From Hymenobacter cellulosilyticus (GTDB lineage: Bacteria > Bacteroidota > Bacteroidia > Cytophagales > Hymenobacteraceae), in NCBI RefSeq assembly GCF_022919215.1, contig NZ_CP095046.1, positions 372,001 through 436,000 on the forward strand: a stretch of DNA of 64,000 nucleotides, read 5' to 3'. This document shows, piece by piece, positions 20,643 to 29,995 of the stretch; the stretch's first letter is position 1, and every line of letters starts with the position of its first letter. The translations under genes were made by a program, and so were the position numbers. The notes below the pieces were generated by a model. That model searched no databases, had not been told where the DNA came from, and was given only the letters and a program-made list of their open reading frames with translations.

Positions 20643-22205
20643 ATGCAACAATCTTCTGCCTCTACTCTCTCGTCGTGGCTGGGCACCGGCCCGGCATTGC
20701 CCACCTTCTCGCCGCTCACTAAAAACGCTCAGACCGACGTGGTAGTGGTAGGCGGTGGTATTGCCGGCCTGACTACGGCCTACCTGCTGCTGCGCGAAGG
20801 GAAAAAGGTGATAGTGCTGGAAAGCGGCGAGCTGGGCAGTGGCGAAACCGGCCGCACCACGGCCCACCTCTCCAATGCCCTGGATGACCGGTACACCCGC
20901 CTCGAACATTTGTTTGGGGAGAAAGGGGCCCGCCTCGCGGCCGAAAGCCACGGCAGCGCCATCGACCAGATCGAGAAGATTGTGCTGGAAGAGAAAATCG
21001 ACTGCGACTTCACCCGCCTCGACGGCTACCTGTTTTTGCCCAAGGACGGTAAGCCCAAGGAACTCGACGAAGAGTTGGAAGCAGCTCACCGCGCCGGCCT
21101 GACCGGCGTGCAGCGCCTGGCCGACTCCCCCACCAAGGGCTTTCAGACCGGCGAGTGCCTGGTGTTTCCCAACCAGGGCCAGTTTCACATTACGAAATAC
21201 CTGAACGGCCTTGTCGAGGCCATTGTGCGGCGCAAGGGTCAGATTTTCACCAACTCCCACGTCACGGATGTGAAAGGTGGCAGCGAGGCTTCCGTTACGG
21301 TGGTCACCGGGGCTACCGTTACGGCTAAGGCGGTGGTTATGGCGACCAACACACCCGTCAACGACCGGGTGGTAATGCACACCAAGCAGCATCCGTATCG
21401 TACTTACGTCATCGGGGCCCGGATTCCGAAGGGCTCCGTGACCCTGGCCTTGTACTGGGACACGCCCGACCCCTACCACTACATTCGCCTGCAGGAAGTA
21501 AAGGAAGGCCCCCGGGGCGGTACCCCGAATTACGACCTACTTATCGTGGGTGGGGAAGACCATAAGGTAGGCCAGGGCAACCCCGAGGAAAGCCTGCGCT
21601 GCCTGGAAGAATGGACCCGTGAGCATTTCCCGATGGTGCAAAGCGTGGAATACCGCTGGTCGGGGCAGGTGCAGGAACCCAGCGACAGTCTGGGCTACGC
21701 CGGCCCTAACCCGCTGGACCAGCAAAACGTGTACATCATCACCGGCGACTCGGGCCACGGCATGACCCACAGCACGCTGGGCGCCATGATTATTACCGAC
21801 CTGATCAAGGGCCGGCAAAATCCCTGGGCGGAGCTCTACGACCCGGGCCGCGTGACGCTGAAGCCGGCTTCGGCCTACGAGTTTGTGCGCGAAAACCTGA
21901 ACGTGGCCCTGGAGTACACCGAGTTGCTTACCGGCGGCGACGTATCGAAGGAAGAAGAAATACAGCCCGGCAGCGGAGCCGTACTGCGGGAGGGAATTAC
22001 CAAAGTGGCCGTGTACCGCGACGAGCAGGGCCAGACCCACAAGTGCTCGGCCATCTGCCCCCACCTAGGCTGCGTAGTGCACTGGAACGGGCTGGAGAAA
22101 AGCTGGGACTGCCCCTGCCACGGCTCCCGCTTCGATGCCCTGGGCAAGCTCCTCATTGGCCCCGCCAACAGCGACTTGGCCGCCGTAGACCAAGCTGCAG
22201 AATAA
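20643..22205 (+). CDS. FAD-dependent oxidoreductase with C-terminal Rieske domain
   Basis: 520 aa. A Rossmann FAD motif VVVGGGIAGLTTAYLL sits at about 34-49, followed by ESGELGSGETGRTTAHL and the rest of a DAO-type (glycine oxidase/D-amino-acid oxidase) fold to about 420. The C-terminal 70 residues are a Rieske [2Fe-2S] domain with CPH (C472, H474) and CPCH (C490, H493), matching C-x-H...C-x-x-H. The arrangement is like the YhfW family of fused oxidoreductases; substrate unknown. Cytoplasmic. It follows the cyanophycinase gene by about 80 nt, which suggests co-transcription, and a link to amino-acid breakdown is possible but unproven. Confidence 0.88.
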   Translation: MQQSSASTLSSWLGTGPALPTFSPLTKNAQTDVVVVGGGIAGLTTAYLLLREGKKVIVLESGELGSGETGRTTAHLSNALDDRYTRLEHLFGEKGARLAAESHGSAIDQIEKIVLEEKIDCDFTRLDGYLFLPKDGKPKELDEELEAAHRAGLTGVQRLADSPTKGFQTGECLVFPNQGQFHITKYLNGLVEAIVRRKGQIFTNSHVTDVKGGSEASVTVVTGATVTAKAVVMATNTPVNDRVVMHTKQHPYRTYVIGARIPKGSVTLALYWDTPDPYHYIRLQEVKEGPRGGTPNYDLLIVGGEDHKVGQGNPEESLRCLEEWTREHFPMVQSVEYRWSGQVQEPSDSLGYAGPNPLDQQNVYIITGDSGHGMTHSTLGAMIITDLIKGRQNPWAELYDPGRVTLKPASAYEFVRENLNVALEYTELLTGGDVSKEEEIQPGSGAVLREGITKVAVYRDEQGQTHKCSAICPHLGCVVHWNGLEKSWDCPCHGSRFDALGKLLIGPANSDLAAVDQAAE

Positions 22206-22298
22206 CCTTTTGCGGGGCCGGGGCAACGGCGGTATTTTCCGTATAAACCCCGGCCTCGAAAGGGTATTTACCCTCGGTTCCGGCTTGCCTACCCCCTC

Positions 22299-22306
22299 TA
22301 TCTTTG
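22299..22306 (+). promoter_or_regulatory. -7 box for STAS gene, with leader hairpin
   Basis: TATCTTTG matches the Bacteroidota -7 consensus. Downstream, TTCCTAC and GTAGGAA (22314-22334) form a small hairpin in the leader. The -33 element is weak. Confidence 0.4.
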
Positions 22307-22375
22307 CGTAAGCTTCCTACTATGAAGTAGGAATTGCTACTAGCAAGGATAACGTAGTCAACCAATTACGTGGGC

Positions 22376-22720
22376 ATGGATATTCTGAAATTGTCGCAGC
22401 CTAACGCCTTTGTCGTGAGCTTACGGGGCAAGTGTGAGGGGGAGCAGGGCGCTCAGCAACTCGTGGACTTACTGCGCGAGGCCACTCAAAAGAAGGCCAA
22501 TACCTTGTGGTTGCTGTGTCAGGAGCTTACCTCGGTTGATTTTAGGGCCCAACAGGCGTTGCTCCGGCACCTGCCTTTTCTACAGGATGCCCGTATTAAG
22601 CTGACCCTATGCGGCTTGCAGCCTGCGGTGCAGCGGCAGTTTGAAGACTCGGGACTCAACACTTTGGTTTCCGCCCTTCCCTCGGAGGCCTACAAAGGGC
22701 CCTACCCTATTCTGCGCTAG
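22376..22720 (+). CDS. STAS-like domain protein
   Basis: 114 aa. The pattern of four strands and helices, with LWLLCQELTSVDFRAQQALLRHL in the middle and LTLCGLQPAVQRQFEDSGL after it, is that of STAS (anti-sigma-antagonist-like) proteins. The usual phosphorylatable Ser/Thr position in the D-S-S-G motif is replaced by SVDFRAQQ, so phosphorylation is doubtful. ATG 22376 is preferred to GTG 22370. It lies alone, seven nt from the stop of the converging DUF1345 gene; no cognate kinase or sigma regulator adjoins. Confidence 0.65.
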   Translation: MDILKLSQPNAFVVSLRGKCEGEQGAQQLVDLLREATQKKANTLWLLCQELTSVDFRAQQALLRHLPFLQDARIKLTLCGLQPAVQRQFEDSGLNTLVSALPSEAYKGPYPILR

Positions 22721-22727
22721 CCACTGT

Positions 22728-23402
22728 CTATAATACGCTGGCCAGGCCACTGATACTCAAAGCTACCACCGCCGTGTTAAAGCCAAACGATACCAGGCCG
22801 TGCAACAGCGCCAGGCGGCGCATATACCGCCCGCTGATGCTGACGTCGGCCGTTTGGGCCGTCATGCCCACCACGAAGGAGAAGTAGGCAAAGTCCAGAT
22901 AATCCGGGGGGTGCTGGCCGGGAAACTCCAGGCCGCCGGCGTCACCGGTGGGCGTCGCGTCGTAGTACAGGTGGGCGTAGCGCAGGGTAAACACCGTGTG
23001 TACCAGCAGCCAGGCCAGGGTTACGGCCGCAATGGCCAAACCCACGTGCAGGTGCCCGGCGGGGCTGCTCGTTTCGTGCACGGAGCTAAGCAGCAGCACG
23101 ACGGCCAGCAGGCTGCTCAGGGCGGCTACCAGCACGAAGGCAAACGACAACGTGCGACTCGCGTCTTCCTGCTGGGCCGTTTCCCGGATGTGCTTTACAT
23201 CGGCGGTGGCAATGGCGGCCCAGATCAGCAGCAGCGTCGAGAGGCCGAAAGCATCCCAAGCCGCTACGGCGCGGGCGGCAGGCAAGAAATCAGTTGACAG
23301 CAATGCCCAGGCGCCAGCGCCCAAAACCAAGGCAACCAGCAGGCGGGTAAGGGCCGAAAGCTGGCCAATACGGTGAATAAGGCGGAAAGCGGCGGACGGC
23401 AT
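22728..23402 (-). CDS. DUF1345 membrane protein
   Basis: 224 aa with about five to six TM helices. The C-terminal half has the DUF1345 signature: LRYAHLYYD, GGLEFPGQHPPDYLDFAYFSF, VGMTAQTADVSISGR and RRLALLHGLVSFGFNTAVVAL. Function of the family is unknown; it is an inner-membrane protein. The gene is single, convergent with the STAS gene, and upstream it faces the operator-controlled membrane-protein/XRE pair across 240 nt. The start is well placed, since it precedes the first TM helix. Confidence 0.9.
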   Translation of the reverse strand: MPSAAFRLIHRIGQLSALTRLLVALVLGAGAWALLSTDFLPAARAVAAWDAFGLSTLLLIWAAIATADVKHIRETAQQEDASRTLSFAFVLVAALSSLLAVVLLLSSVHETSSPAGHLHVGLAIAAVTLAWLLVHTVFTLRYAHLYYDATPTGDAGGLEFPGQHPPDYLDFAYFSFVVGMTAQTADVSISGRYMRRLALLHGLVSFGFNTAVVALSISGLASVL

Positions 23403-23570
23403 AGGCAGTAGCTAGTGCCCAAAAGTGCGCAATAAAGCCGGACTACGCACGAGGCGCCGCAGACTAGCCCCAACGGCCTCCCCGTTGCCTTACGGTTGCT
23501 GATTTCACGAAAGCTGTTTCGGGCAGGAAAGCCTTTTTCTAGGGCAGCTAGAGCTAAGAACATAATTTTA

Positions 23571-23613
23571 TGTAAAGAATACTTTACAATTAGTAAAGCA
23601 AAATATACATTTG
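23571..23613 (+). promoter_or_regulatory. Promoter with overlapping palindromic operator
   Basis: Perfect palindrome TGTAAAG-AATA-CTTTACA at 23571-23588 and an extra half-site GTAAAG at 23593-23598. The -7 box TACATTTG is at 23606-23613; 19 bp upstream TTTA (23583-23586), inside the palindrome, fits the -33 element. A repressor bound here would block the promoter. The likely binder is the XRE protein of this operon. Confidence 0.65.
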
Positions 23614-23641
23614 ACCATGTTCCACTTTTAACCTGATTCTT

Positions 23642-24112
23642 ATGCTCACCCGCTACTTATTTCCCCACCGCTACAAGCGGCTGGGCCTGATTCTGGCTGC
23701 CGTGGCCCTGGTACTGGGCCTACTGGAAATGTACGACGTGGTGCAGCTGCCCCACCTGCTGGCCTGGCTGCCTTCCCCCATCGGCAACGCGGAGCTGCCT
23801 GACGTGCTGAACGGCGAGAAGGTGCGGGCCAACCACGATTTGTACGCCGTGCTGCTGATTTGCGGCGGGCTGCTGTCGGCCTGCTCCCGCGAAAAACAGG
23901 AGGATGAATACATCGGCCGGATTCGGCTGGAGTCGCTACTGTGGGCCATGTATGCTTACTACGCCCTGCTGCTGCTGGCTTTTCTGCTGGTTAGCGGCAT
24001 GCCCTTTTTCACGGTGATGATGTACGCCATGTTTACGCCGCTGCTGTTGTTTCTGGCGCGGTTTCACCTTGTGCTGCTTCGCAGTGCCCAGGCCGCTTTG
24101 CATGAAGAATAA
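23642..24112 (+). CDS. Four-helix membrane protein, unknown function
   Basis: 156 aa, no family assigned. TM helices are at about 14-30, 68-82, 100-117 and 120-140, with a charged loop CSREKQEDEYIGRIR between the second and third. It overlaps the start of the downstream XRE gene by 11 nt, which implies translational coupling. Small membrane proteins paired with a YgzD-like XRE regulator are a recurring pair in Bacteroidota and Firmicutes; the role is unknown. Expression is probably controlled by the operator at 23571-23598. Confidence 0.75.
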   Translation: MLTRYLFPHRYKRLGLILAAVALVLGLLEMYDVVQLPHLLAWLPSPIGNAELPDVLNGEKVRANHDLYAVLLICGGLLSACSREKQEDEYIGRIRLESLLWAMYAYYALLLLAFLLVSGMPFFTVMMYAMFTPLLLFLARFHLVLLRSAQAALHEE

Positions 24113-24302
24113 TCTGCGCGTAGAACGGGCCGTGCTGCGGCTCACCCAGGAAGAGCTGGCCCAGCGCATCGGCGTCAGCCGCCAAACGATTAACGCCATG
24201 GAAGCCGGCAAGTACGTACCCTCCACGGTGCTGGCCCTCAAGCTGGCCCAGGTGTTCGGCAAGCCTGTCGAGCAGCTTTTCACCCTGGAAGCAGAGGATT
24301 AA
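24102..24302 (+). CDS. XRE-family HTH transcriptional regulator (YgzD-like)
   Basis: 66 aa. The whole protein is one HTH domain: LTQEELAQRIGVSRQTINAMEAGKYVPSTVLALKLAQVFGKPVEQLF. The family is small, standalone and usually autoregulatory. ATG 24102 overlaps the previous gene; the longer in-frame start at 24069 would extend far into it and lacks support. It lies at the end of a two-gene operon behind a palindromic operator and is convergent with the histidine kinase gene 21 nt away. Confidence 0.93.
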   Translation: MKNNLRVERAVLRLTQEELAQRIGVSRQTINAMEAGKYVPSTVLALKLAQVFGKPVEQLFTLEAED

Positions 24303-24323
24303 AGCCTGTCCGAAGCTCGAATC

Positions 24324-25650
24324 CTACGCGTTGGCCGCGGCCTCTGTACTAGCCGCAAACCAGATAGTAAAGGCCGTAGTGCCGGCCGGGGTGGTTTCGA
24401 GGCTGAAGGTGAAGCCGTGCTGCAGGAGAATGTCGCGAATCATGGTGAGGCCAATGCCCTGCCCGTCGCGCTTGGTGCTGAAAAACGGGGTAAACAGCTG
24501 CCGCTGCACCTCGGGCGCTATACCCGCCCCGTCGTCCTCGATGCGCAGCATGGCTGGGCGCAGGCTGGTGTGAATCGTCAGGTTGCCGTCTTCGCCGATG
24601 GATTCGAGGGCGTTTTTTACGATGTTGAGCACCGCCTGCTCAATCTGCTGACAATCCAGCTCTACCCACAGTGGCTCGGGGCCAGGTGCCAGTGCCAGGC
24701 AATGCGGCGCTTTTCGCTCTGCACCTGCATGAGGCGGTGAATGGAGCGTACCAAATCGTGCACGTCGCAGGGGCGACGCTTGGGGCGGGCAGGCGCACCA
24801 GGTTGGCAAAGTTGGCAATGAAGTTGGCCAGGTGGGTATTGCGGTTGATGGAAACCTCCAGGGCCTCCGAGAAGTCGGTTTGGTCGTCGGGGTGGAGTTG
24901 CCCGGTGTAGTAGCTGAAGCTTTGCAGAATGGAGTTGATGGCCCCGATGGAGTTGTTGATTTCGTGCGACATCATCCGGATCAGCTTCTCGTAGGCCTGC
25001 TTTTCCTGGCGAATCAGCTCCTGGGTCAGCTCCTCCAGCATGATGAAGTTGCGGGTGAAGCCCCGGTCCAGAAAGTGGGAACAGTGCGCCCGGTACGTCC
25101 GGATGCCCGAGAGCTGAATTACCTGGGGCTGCCCGGCCTGCAGGCTGCTCAGTACCGGCCCCCACTCGCCCGGCAGCTGGGCCGGCAGCTGGCCCAGCAA
25201 CTCTTGCTGGGGCAAGAGCAGACACCGCTCGGCAGCGGGGTTGGCCGCCTCTACCCGTCCATCGAAGTCGAGGAGCAGAATGCCGGCCGGCGAGGCCTGA
25301 ATCAGGCGCTCCAGCAGGAAGCTTTTCTCGTGCTGGGTAACGCGCTCCTGCCGCAGCTCGTCAATCATGTGGTTGTAGACGTCAATGAGCTGGTCCATTT
25401 CCTTCTGCCCCACGGGCACAAACTTCATGGAGAAGTCCTTGGCCCGGATGGCCTCAGTACCGGCCGCAATGAGCTGAAACGGCCGCACAAAGCCGCGGTA
25501 CAGCTGCACGGTGAGGACAATGGAAATCAGCAGCAGCACTTCCGTGCCAATGAACAGCGGCGCGTTGGTGCGCATAATCTGCACTGCCAGCGCAATGAGC
25601 ACGCCGTGAATAATGACAACAAACAGCAGAAACTTGACGCGCAGGGTCAT
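24324..25650 (-). CDS. NtrY-like sensor histidine kinase, two frameshifts
   Basis: Repaired length about 442 aa. Two N-terminal TM helices (5-25, 30-50), HAMP-like linker, PAS-like region (about 105-205), HisKA with phospho-His in RMMSHEINNSIGA, and an ATPase domain: N-box NIVKNALES, G1 DDGAGI, G2 FFSTKRDGQGIGLTM. The frame breaks at CCCC runs (plus-strand GGGG 24782-24785 and 24678-24681); adding one C at each restores LPAPKRRPCDVHDL and HLAPEPLWVEL. The gene lies 233 nt downstream of the NtrC-type regulator on the same strand, with a hairpin element between. Presumed partner of that regulator. Confidence 0.88.
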
Positions 25651-25708
25651 GGAGTAAAACTAGGAAGCCAGAGCTACAAAGCTATTTGTTGATGTTACCA
25701 GAGAAAAA

Positions 25709-25798
25709 CGTCATGCTGAGCTTGTCGAAGCATCTCTACCGCCAAAGTAATTTTGATTACTACTGTGGTAGAGATGCTTTGACAAACTCAGCATGACG
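25709..25798. repeat. Dispersed inverted-repeat element (REP/BIME-like)
   Basis: Arms of about 32 bp, CGTCATGCTGAGCTTGTCGA... (25709-25740) and its near reverse complement (25767-25798) around a 26-bp AT-rich centre. It lies between the regulator and kinase genes. Comparable to the element at 43698-43798. Confidence 0.75.
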
Positions 25799-25883
25799 GT
25801 ACAGGGGTGCGTTCTGCCGTTTAAACGCCCCTTGTCCTTTTCTCATCTGAAGGGGAGCTAGGTGTAGCTTTCTAGCTTTAGCC

Positions 25884-27266
25884 TTACTGCGCGGCATCAA
25901 AGGGAATGTCGTACTTCTCCAGGCGGCGGTAGAGGGCACCGCGGCTGAGGCCCAGAGCTTTGGCTACCCGGCTTACATTGCCGGCGTAAAACTCCATCGA
26001 CTTGCGGATCATCTGCACCTCTACTTCTTCCAGGGTCATGGAGCCCACGGGTGGCAGCTCGCCGGGCGCCGCGGCTTTGGCAGTCGCTTTGGTAAACTGG
26101 GCCTGGAAATCCTCGGGGCTGAGCTCGTCCTTGCCCGACACCAGTACGGCCCGCTCCACCAGGTTTTTCAGCTCCCGGATGTTGCCCGACAGCGGCAGCT
26201 CGCGTAGCCAGTGCAGGGCCTTGGTACCTACTTTGAGCGAAGGTCGGTTATAGGTCGTGCGCAGGTTGTTTACGAAATGGTTTACCAGCAGCGGAATGTC
26301 GTCGGGCCGCTCCCGGAGGGCGGGCAGGCGCACGGTTATCAGGTTGATGCGGTAGTAAAGGTCTTCGCGGAAACGGCCTTCGCGCACCATCTCGGCCAGG
26401 TTGCGGTTGGTAGCGCAAATCACCCGGATGTCGAGGCTGCGGGCCCGGCTGTCGCCGAGCACCTCGTAGGTGCGGTCCTGCAGCACCCGCAGCAGCTTCA
26501 CCTGGGAGCCCAAATCCAGCTCCCCAATTTCGTCGAGAAAAATGGTACCCTTATTGGCCAGCTCGAAGCGGCCCACCCGGTCGGTTTTGGCATCGGTGTA
26601 AGCGCCGCGGCGGTGCCCGAACATCTCACTCTCGAACAGCGAGGCTGAAATACCGCCCAGGTTGACTTTCACGAAGGCTTTGTCGCGACGGTGGCTGTTC
26701 TGGTGAATGGCTTCGGCAATGAGCTCCTTGCCCGTCCCGCTTTCCCCCTCAATCAGTACCGAGGCGTCGGTGGCGGCCACCTGGCCCACGTTGCGCAGCA
26801 CGTGCAGCAGCTGGGCGTCGGCTCCGATGATGTTGCGGAAGTTGAACTGCCGGTCCAGGTCGCGGCGGCTTAGGGCGGTGCCGGTTTCGGCGGGCCGCTC
26901 TTGCAAACTCAGAATCGTGCGAATGGTCTGGAGTAGGGAGTCGTTGTTCCAGGGCTTGGTCACGAATTCGGCAGCCCCGGCCTTGATACCTTCCACGGCC
27001 AAGGTGATAGAGCCCCAGCCCGTTATCAGAATGACGGGAACCTGGGGCGCAAGAGCTTTGACCTGGGCCAGCAGCTGCAGCCCGTCGTGGCCGGAGGTGT
27101 CCAGGGAGTAGTTCATGTCCATCAGCACCAGGGCCGGGGGCGCGGCACTGATCAGCGCCAGCGCCTCTTCCGGCGTGGCTACGCCCTTGGTGGGATAGCC
27201 CGCCTGCTTCAGTAGCAGCCCCAGCGACATGCGGACGGCCAGGTCGTCATCAACAATAAGAATCAT
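25884..27266 (-). CDS. NtrC-family sigma-54-dependent response regulator
   Basis: 460 aa. Receiver domain 1-120 with D50 as phospho-acceptor; AAA+ domain with Walker A GESGTGKE (174-181), the sigma-54 contact motif as GAYTDA (221-226; usual form GAFTGA) and Walker B GTIFLDEIGE (about 240-249); C-terminal Fis-type HTH (NVSRVAKALGLSRGALYRRLEKY). It would bind tandem upstream sites and activate sigma-54 RNA polymerase. Two nearby promoters carry matching sigma-54-like elements and a shared palindrome. Start ATG 27266 begins the receiver fold (ILIVDDD); the longer frame is not needed. Confidence 0.95.
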   Translation of the reverse strand: MILIVDDDLAVRMSLGLLLKQAGYPTKGVATPEEALALISAAPPALVLMDMNYSLDTSGHDGLQLLAQVKALAPQVPVILITGWGSITLAVEGIKAGAAEFVTKPWNNDSLLQTIRTILSLQERPAETGTALSRRDLDRQFNFRNIIGADAQLLHVLRNVGQVAATDASVLIEGESGTGKELIAEAIHQNSHRRDKAFVKVNLGGISASLFESEMFGHRRGAYTDAKTDRVGRFELANKGTIFLDEIGELDLGSQVKLLRVLQDRTYEVLGDSRARSLDIRVICATNRNLAEMVREGRFREDLYYRINLITVRLPALRERPDDIPLLVNHFVNNLRTTYNRPSLKVGTKALHWLRELPLSGNIRELKNLVERAVLVSGKDELSPEDFQAQFTKATAKAAAPGELPPVGSMTLEEVEVQMIRKSMEFYAGNVSRVAKALGLSRGALYRRLEKYDIPFDAAQ

Positions 27267-27433
27267 AGCAGTAGCGCGAAGAACGGAAATCGGCAAGGAA
27301 AGGCCAAGCACAGCCGAAAGCCGGGGCTACCCCGGGCCAAGGAAGTTGGAGCAGCTGTTTCGCCCAGCGGCGCTCCGCGGCGTCTGCATGCGCCACTACT
27401 TCTCCTGGCCCGGGGCAGCCCCGGCAGCTGGCT

Positions 27434-28627
27434 CTACTCCTCCCGCAACGACACGGCAGGCTGGATGGCGGCGGCAATGCGGCTAGGCTGCAGCGCGCAA
27501 ACGGCCGTAAGCACGAAGATCAGCAAGGTGGCCAGACCCATAGCCTGCAAATACACCTCCGAAGCCAGCCCAAACACGCCCAGCAGCGGAAATTGCACTG
27601 CCAGAGCCAGCCCGCCCAGCACGCCGAGCGTCGTGACGACCATCATTTCGCCCAGAAACTGCCCGCTGATGCCGTTGCCGGTGGCGCCCAGGGCCCGGCG
27701 CAGCCCGATTTCGGCCTTGCGCTGGTTGATATTGTACCAGAGCACCCCAAACAAGCCCAGGGCCACGTTGATAATCAGGAACAAGCCCACCATGCCCAGC
27801 GCGGCCAGCGGCGTCACGATGACCTTCATTTTGTCGCGGCGGTTCTCGGCCAGGGTATTCACGTTAGCATCCCAGCCCTTAGTCATGGCCTTGATCTTGC
27901 GCACCAGCTGCTGCTCGAGCACCGCGCCGCTACCGGGCTGCACCCGCACCAGCAGCAGTGGGTCTTCCTGGTTGCCGATTTTGGTCGTCCCGTTCAACAC
28001 CCGACGCTGAAAAAGGGCGGGCTCATTGGCCGCAAAGTCGCTGCCGGAGCGGTAGGCGTCAATTACGCCGACAATCTGCCATCTTTCGGTGCCTTTCTCA
28101 TTGGTCATGACCTTGCCCACGGCTGGCTCCGAGCCGAACATAGCCTCGGCAAACTTCTGGTTGACAACCACCCGGTGATGAGCGGCGCCATCGTCGCGAC
28201 GGTCAAACCAGCGGCCAGCCACCACGTTCAGACCCAGCACCTGCACCATGTCGTCATCCGCATCATAGAACTCGGTCAGCGGGGCTTGCTTGCCCTTATA
28301 GCGGTACTCGTCGGTGTTCATGTTGCTGAACGAGAAGGGCGAATTATGGCTGGTGTGCGTTACGGCCACCACGCCGGGCGTGGCCTTGAGCTGCTGCAGC
28401 ACCATGCGCAAAGTACCCTTGCGGTCCGTTGTGTCCAGGCCGGGAGTCAGGTCAAACTCCCACACGTTGTCGGGGCGGAAGCCCATGGGCTGCCGGTAAT
28501 TATAGTAGTTGCTCACCAGCAGCACGCTCACCACGAAGAGCACGAAAAACGAGAGCAGGATTTCGGCGATGAGCAGGAAGTTGGACCGTTTCCGGTTCCA
28601 GATTAGGGTAAACAGGTGACGTATCAT
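27434..28627 (-). CDS. MacB/FtsX-type ABC transporter permease
   Basis: 397 aa. One N-terminal TM helix (15-38), a periplasmic MacB-PCD-like domain (about 45-270) and an FtsX-type C-terminal domain with three TM helices (270-390) including INQRKAEIGLRRALGATG, the conserved FtsX segment. It is the last gene of the ATPase-sigma-permease-permease series on this strand, 120 nt after the other permease. Probably dimerises with it as the membrane part of an exporter with HlyD and TolC. Substrate unknown. Confidence 0.9.
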   Translation of the reverse strand: MIRHLFTLIWNRKRSNFLLIAEILLSFFVLFVVSVLLVSNYYNYRQPMGFRPDNVWEFDLTPGLDTTDRKGTLRMVLQQLKATPGVVAVTHTSHNSPFSFSNMNTDEYRYKGKQAPLTEFYDADDDMVQVLGLNVVAGRWFDRRDDGAAHHRVVVNQKFAEAMFGSEPAVGKVMTNEKGTERWQIVGVIDAYRSGSDFAANEPALFQRRVLNGTTKIGNQEDPLLLVRVQPGSGAVLEQQLVRKIKAMTKGWDANVNTLAENRRDKMKVIVTPLAALGMVGLFLIINVALGLFGVLWYNINQRKAEIGLRRALGATGNGISGQFLGEMMVVTTLGVLGGLALAVQFPLLGVFGLASEVYLQAMGLATLLIFVLTAVCALQPSRIAAAIQPAVSLREE

Positions 28628-28747
28628 CAGGTGAGATGGTAAAATGGTGAGATGGTAAGTGAAGGCGGCGCGGCGGGAGGTGAAATAGAAAGCCGTTGTT
28701 CTTCGAGCAGATTGAACCTCAGCTCGCTATTTCACCCGTTCACCACC

Positions 28748-29995
28748 TTACTTTCCTTTCAGGGCCTGTACCGGCTGCAGGCGCGACATCTTGAAGGCCG
28801 GATACACACCCGAGAGCACGCCGAAGAACAACGTCACGAGCAGAGCCCAGCTGAAGATGCGCCAGTTCAGCTCGAAGTGGGCGTAGGCCAGAATCTGAGC
28901 TCCGTCGATAAGCTGCAGGGCTACGTACGCCAGCAGCAGCCCCAGCAGGCCCCCGATGGTAGTCAGGAAGATGTTTTCGACCAGGAACTGCCCGATGAGC
29001 GTACCACCGGTGGCCCCAAAGGCCTTGCGCACTCCGATTTCGGAGGAGCGTTCCATAATGCGGCTCACGTTGATGTTGACCAGATTCAGGGCCGGCAGCA
29101 GCATAAAGAGCAGAGCAATGCCCGACAGAATGGAGTACAGAATGCCCAGGCCGTTGGACTCGTAGTTGGTCAGCGGGCTCATGATCTGGCGGGAATAAGA
29201 AGCCAGCAGCGGGTCGGCGTGCAAATCCAGGTGGTCCATTTCCTTGGGGTCGGTAAGCGGAATGCGCTTGACCACCTGATCGAACTCGGCCTGCACGGCG
29301 GCAATATCCCCGGTGGACTTGGCCAGCACGATGGCCGAAAAGTCGCCGTCGAGGCTCACGCGCTTCAGGTCACTGGGGCTGTTGGTCAGCGGCACCCACA
29401 CGTCGGCGTAGGAAGCCAGGCGCATGGCCGGCACGTCTTCCACCACCCCGATGACGCGGAAGTTGGACTGGTTGATTTCAATTGAGCGGCCCACCACGCC
29501 CTGGTCGGTGCCGAAGTACTTGCGGGCCGTGGTGCGGTTGATGACGGCCACGTGGGCAGCCGACTTTACCTCCGACTGGGTGTAGGGCTTGCCATCGTGG
29601 AAGGTGAAATCCAGTACCTGCCAAAAGCCTTCGTCGGTGTACTTCAAATCCAGGTCGATGCGGCTGTTGCCCACGTAGCTGGGCGTGGCGTGGAAGTTGG
29701 AGTAGATGGCCACTTTCTCCGGCGTCCGCAGCGGGCGCACGTACTTATCGAGCAGGTAGTAGCTGGGTGGGGAGTTCTGGTTGCCGCCGTTCTTATACTT
29801 AATGTGCAGGAAATTGGCAAACAGCATCCGGTCCAGGCGCGACTCCGGGGCGTGGGCCCCCACGGTGTGGTCGAACATGGCCACTACGACCAGCAGCACC
29901 ATCAGCGTGAAGCTGATGCCGAACAGGCTGATGAAGGTGAAGAACTTGCGGCGCAACAGCACCTTCCAGGCAATTTTGAGGTAGCTAAGCAGCAT
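28748..29995 (-). CDS. MacB/FtsX-type ABC transporter permease
   Basis: 415 aa. Starts LLSYLKIAWKVLLRRKFFTF with the first TM helix near 22-42, then a MacB-PCD-like periplasmic domain and an FtsX C-terminal domain (NVSRIMERSSEIGVRKAFGAT). ATG 29995 overlaps the end of the ECF sigma gene by 11 nt; the upstream extension to 30115 lies wholly in that gene and is rejected. Paired with the permease gene that follows; together they would form a heterodimeric exporter with the ATPase. Confidence 0.9.
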   Translation of the reverse strand: MLLSYLKIAWKVLLRRKFFTFISLFGISFTLMVLLVVVAMFDHTVGAHAPESRLDRMLFANFLHIKYKNGGNQNSPPSYYLLDKYVRPLRTPEKVAIYSNFHATPSYVGNSRIDLDLKYTDEGFWQVLDFTFHDGKPYTQSEVKSAAHVAVINRTTARKYFGTDQGVVGRSIEINQSNFRVIGVVEDVPAMRLASYADVWVPLTNSPSDLKRVSLDGDFSAIVLAKSTGDIAAVQAEFDQVVKRIPLTDPKEMDHLDLHADPLLASYSRQIMSPLTNYESNGLGILYSILSGIALLFMLLPALNLVNINVSRIMERSSEIGVRKAFGATGGTLIGQFLVENIFLTTIGGLLGLLLAYVALQLIDGAQILAYAHFELNWRIFSWALLVTLFFGVLSGVYPAFKMSRLQPVQALKGK

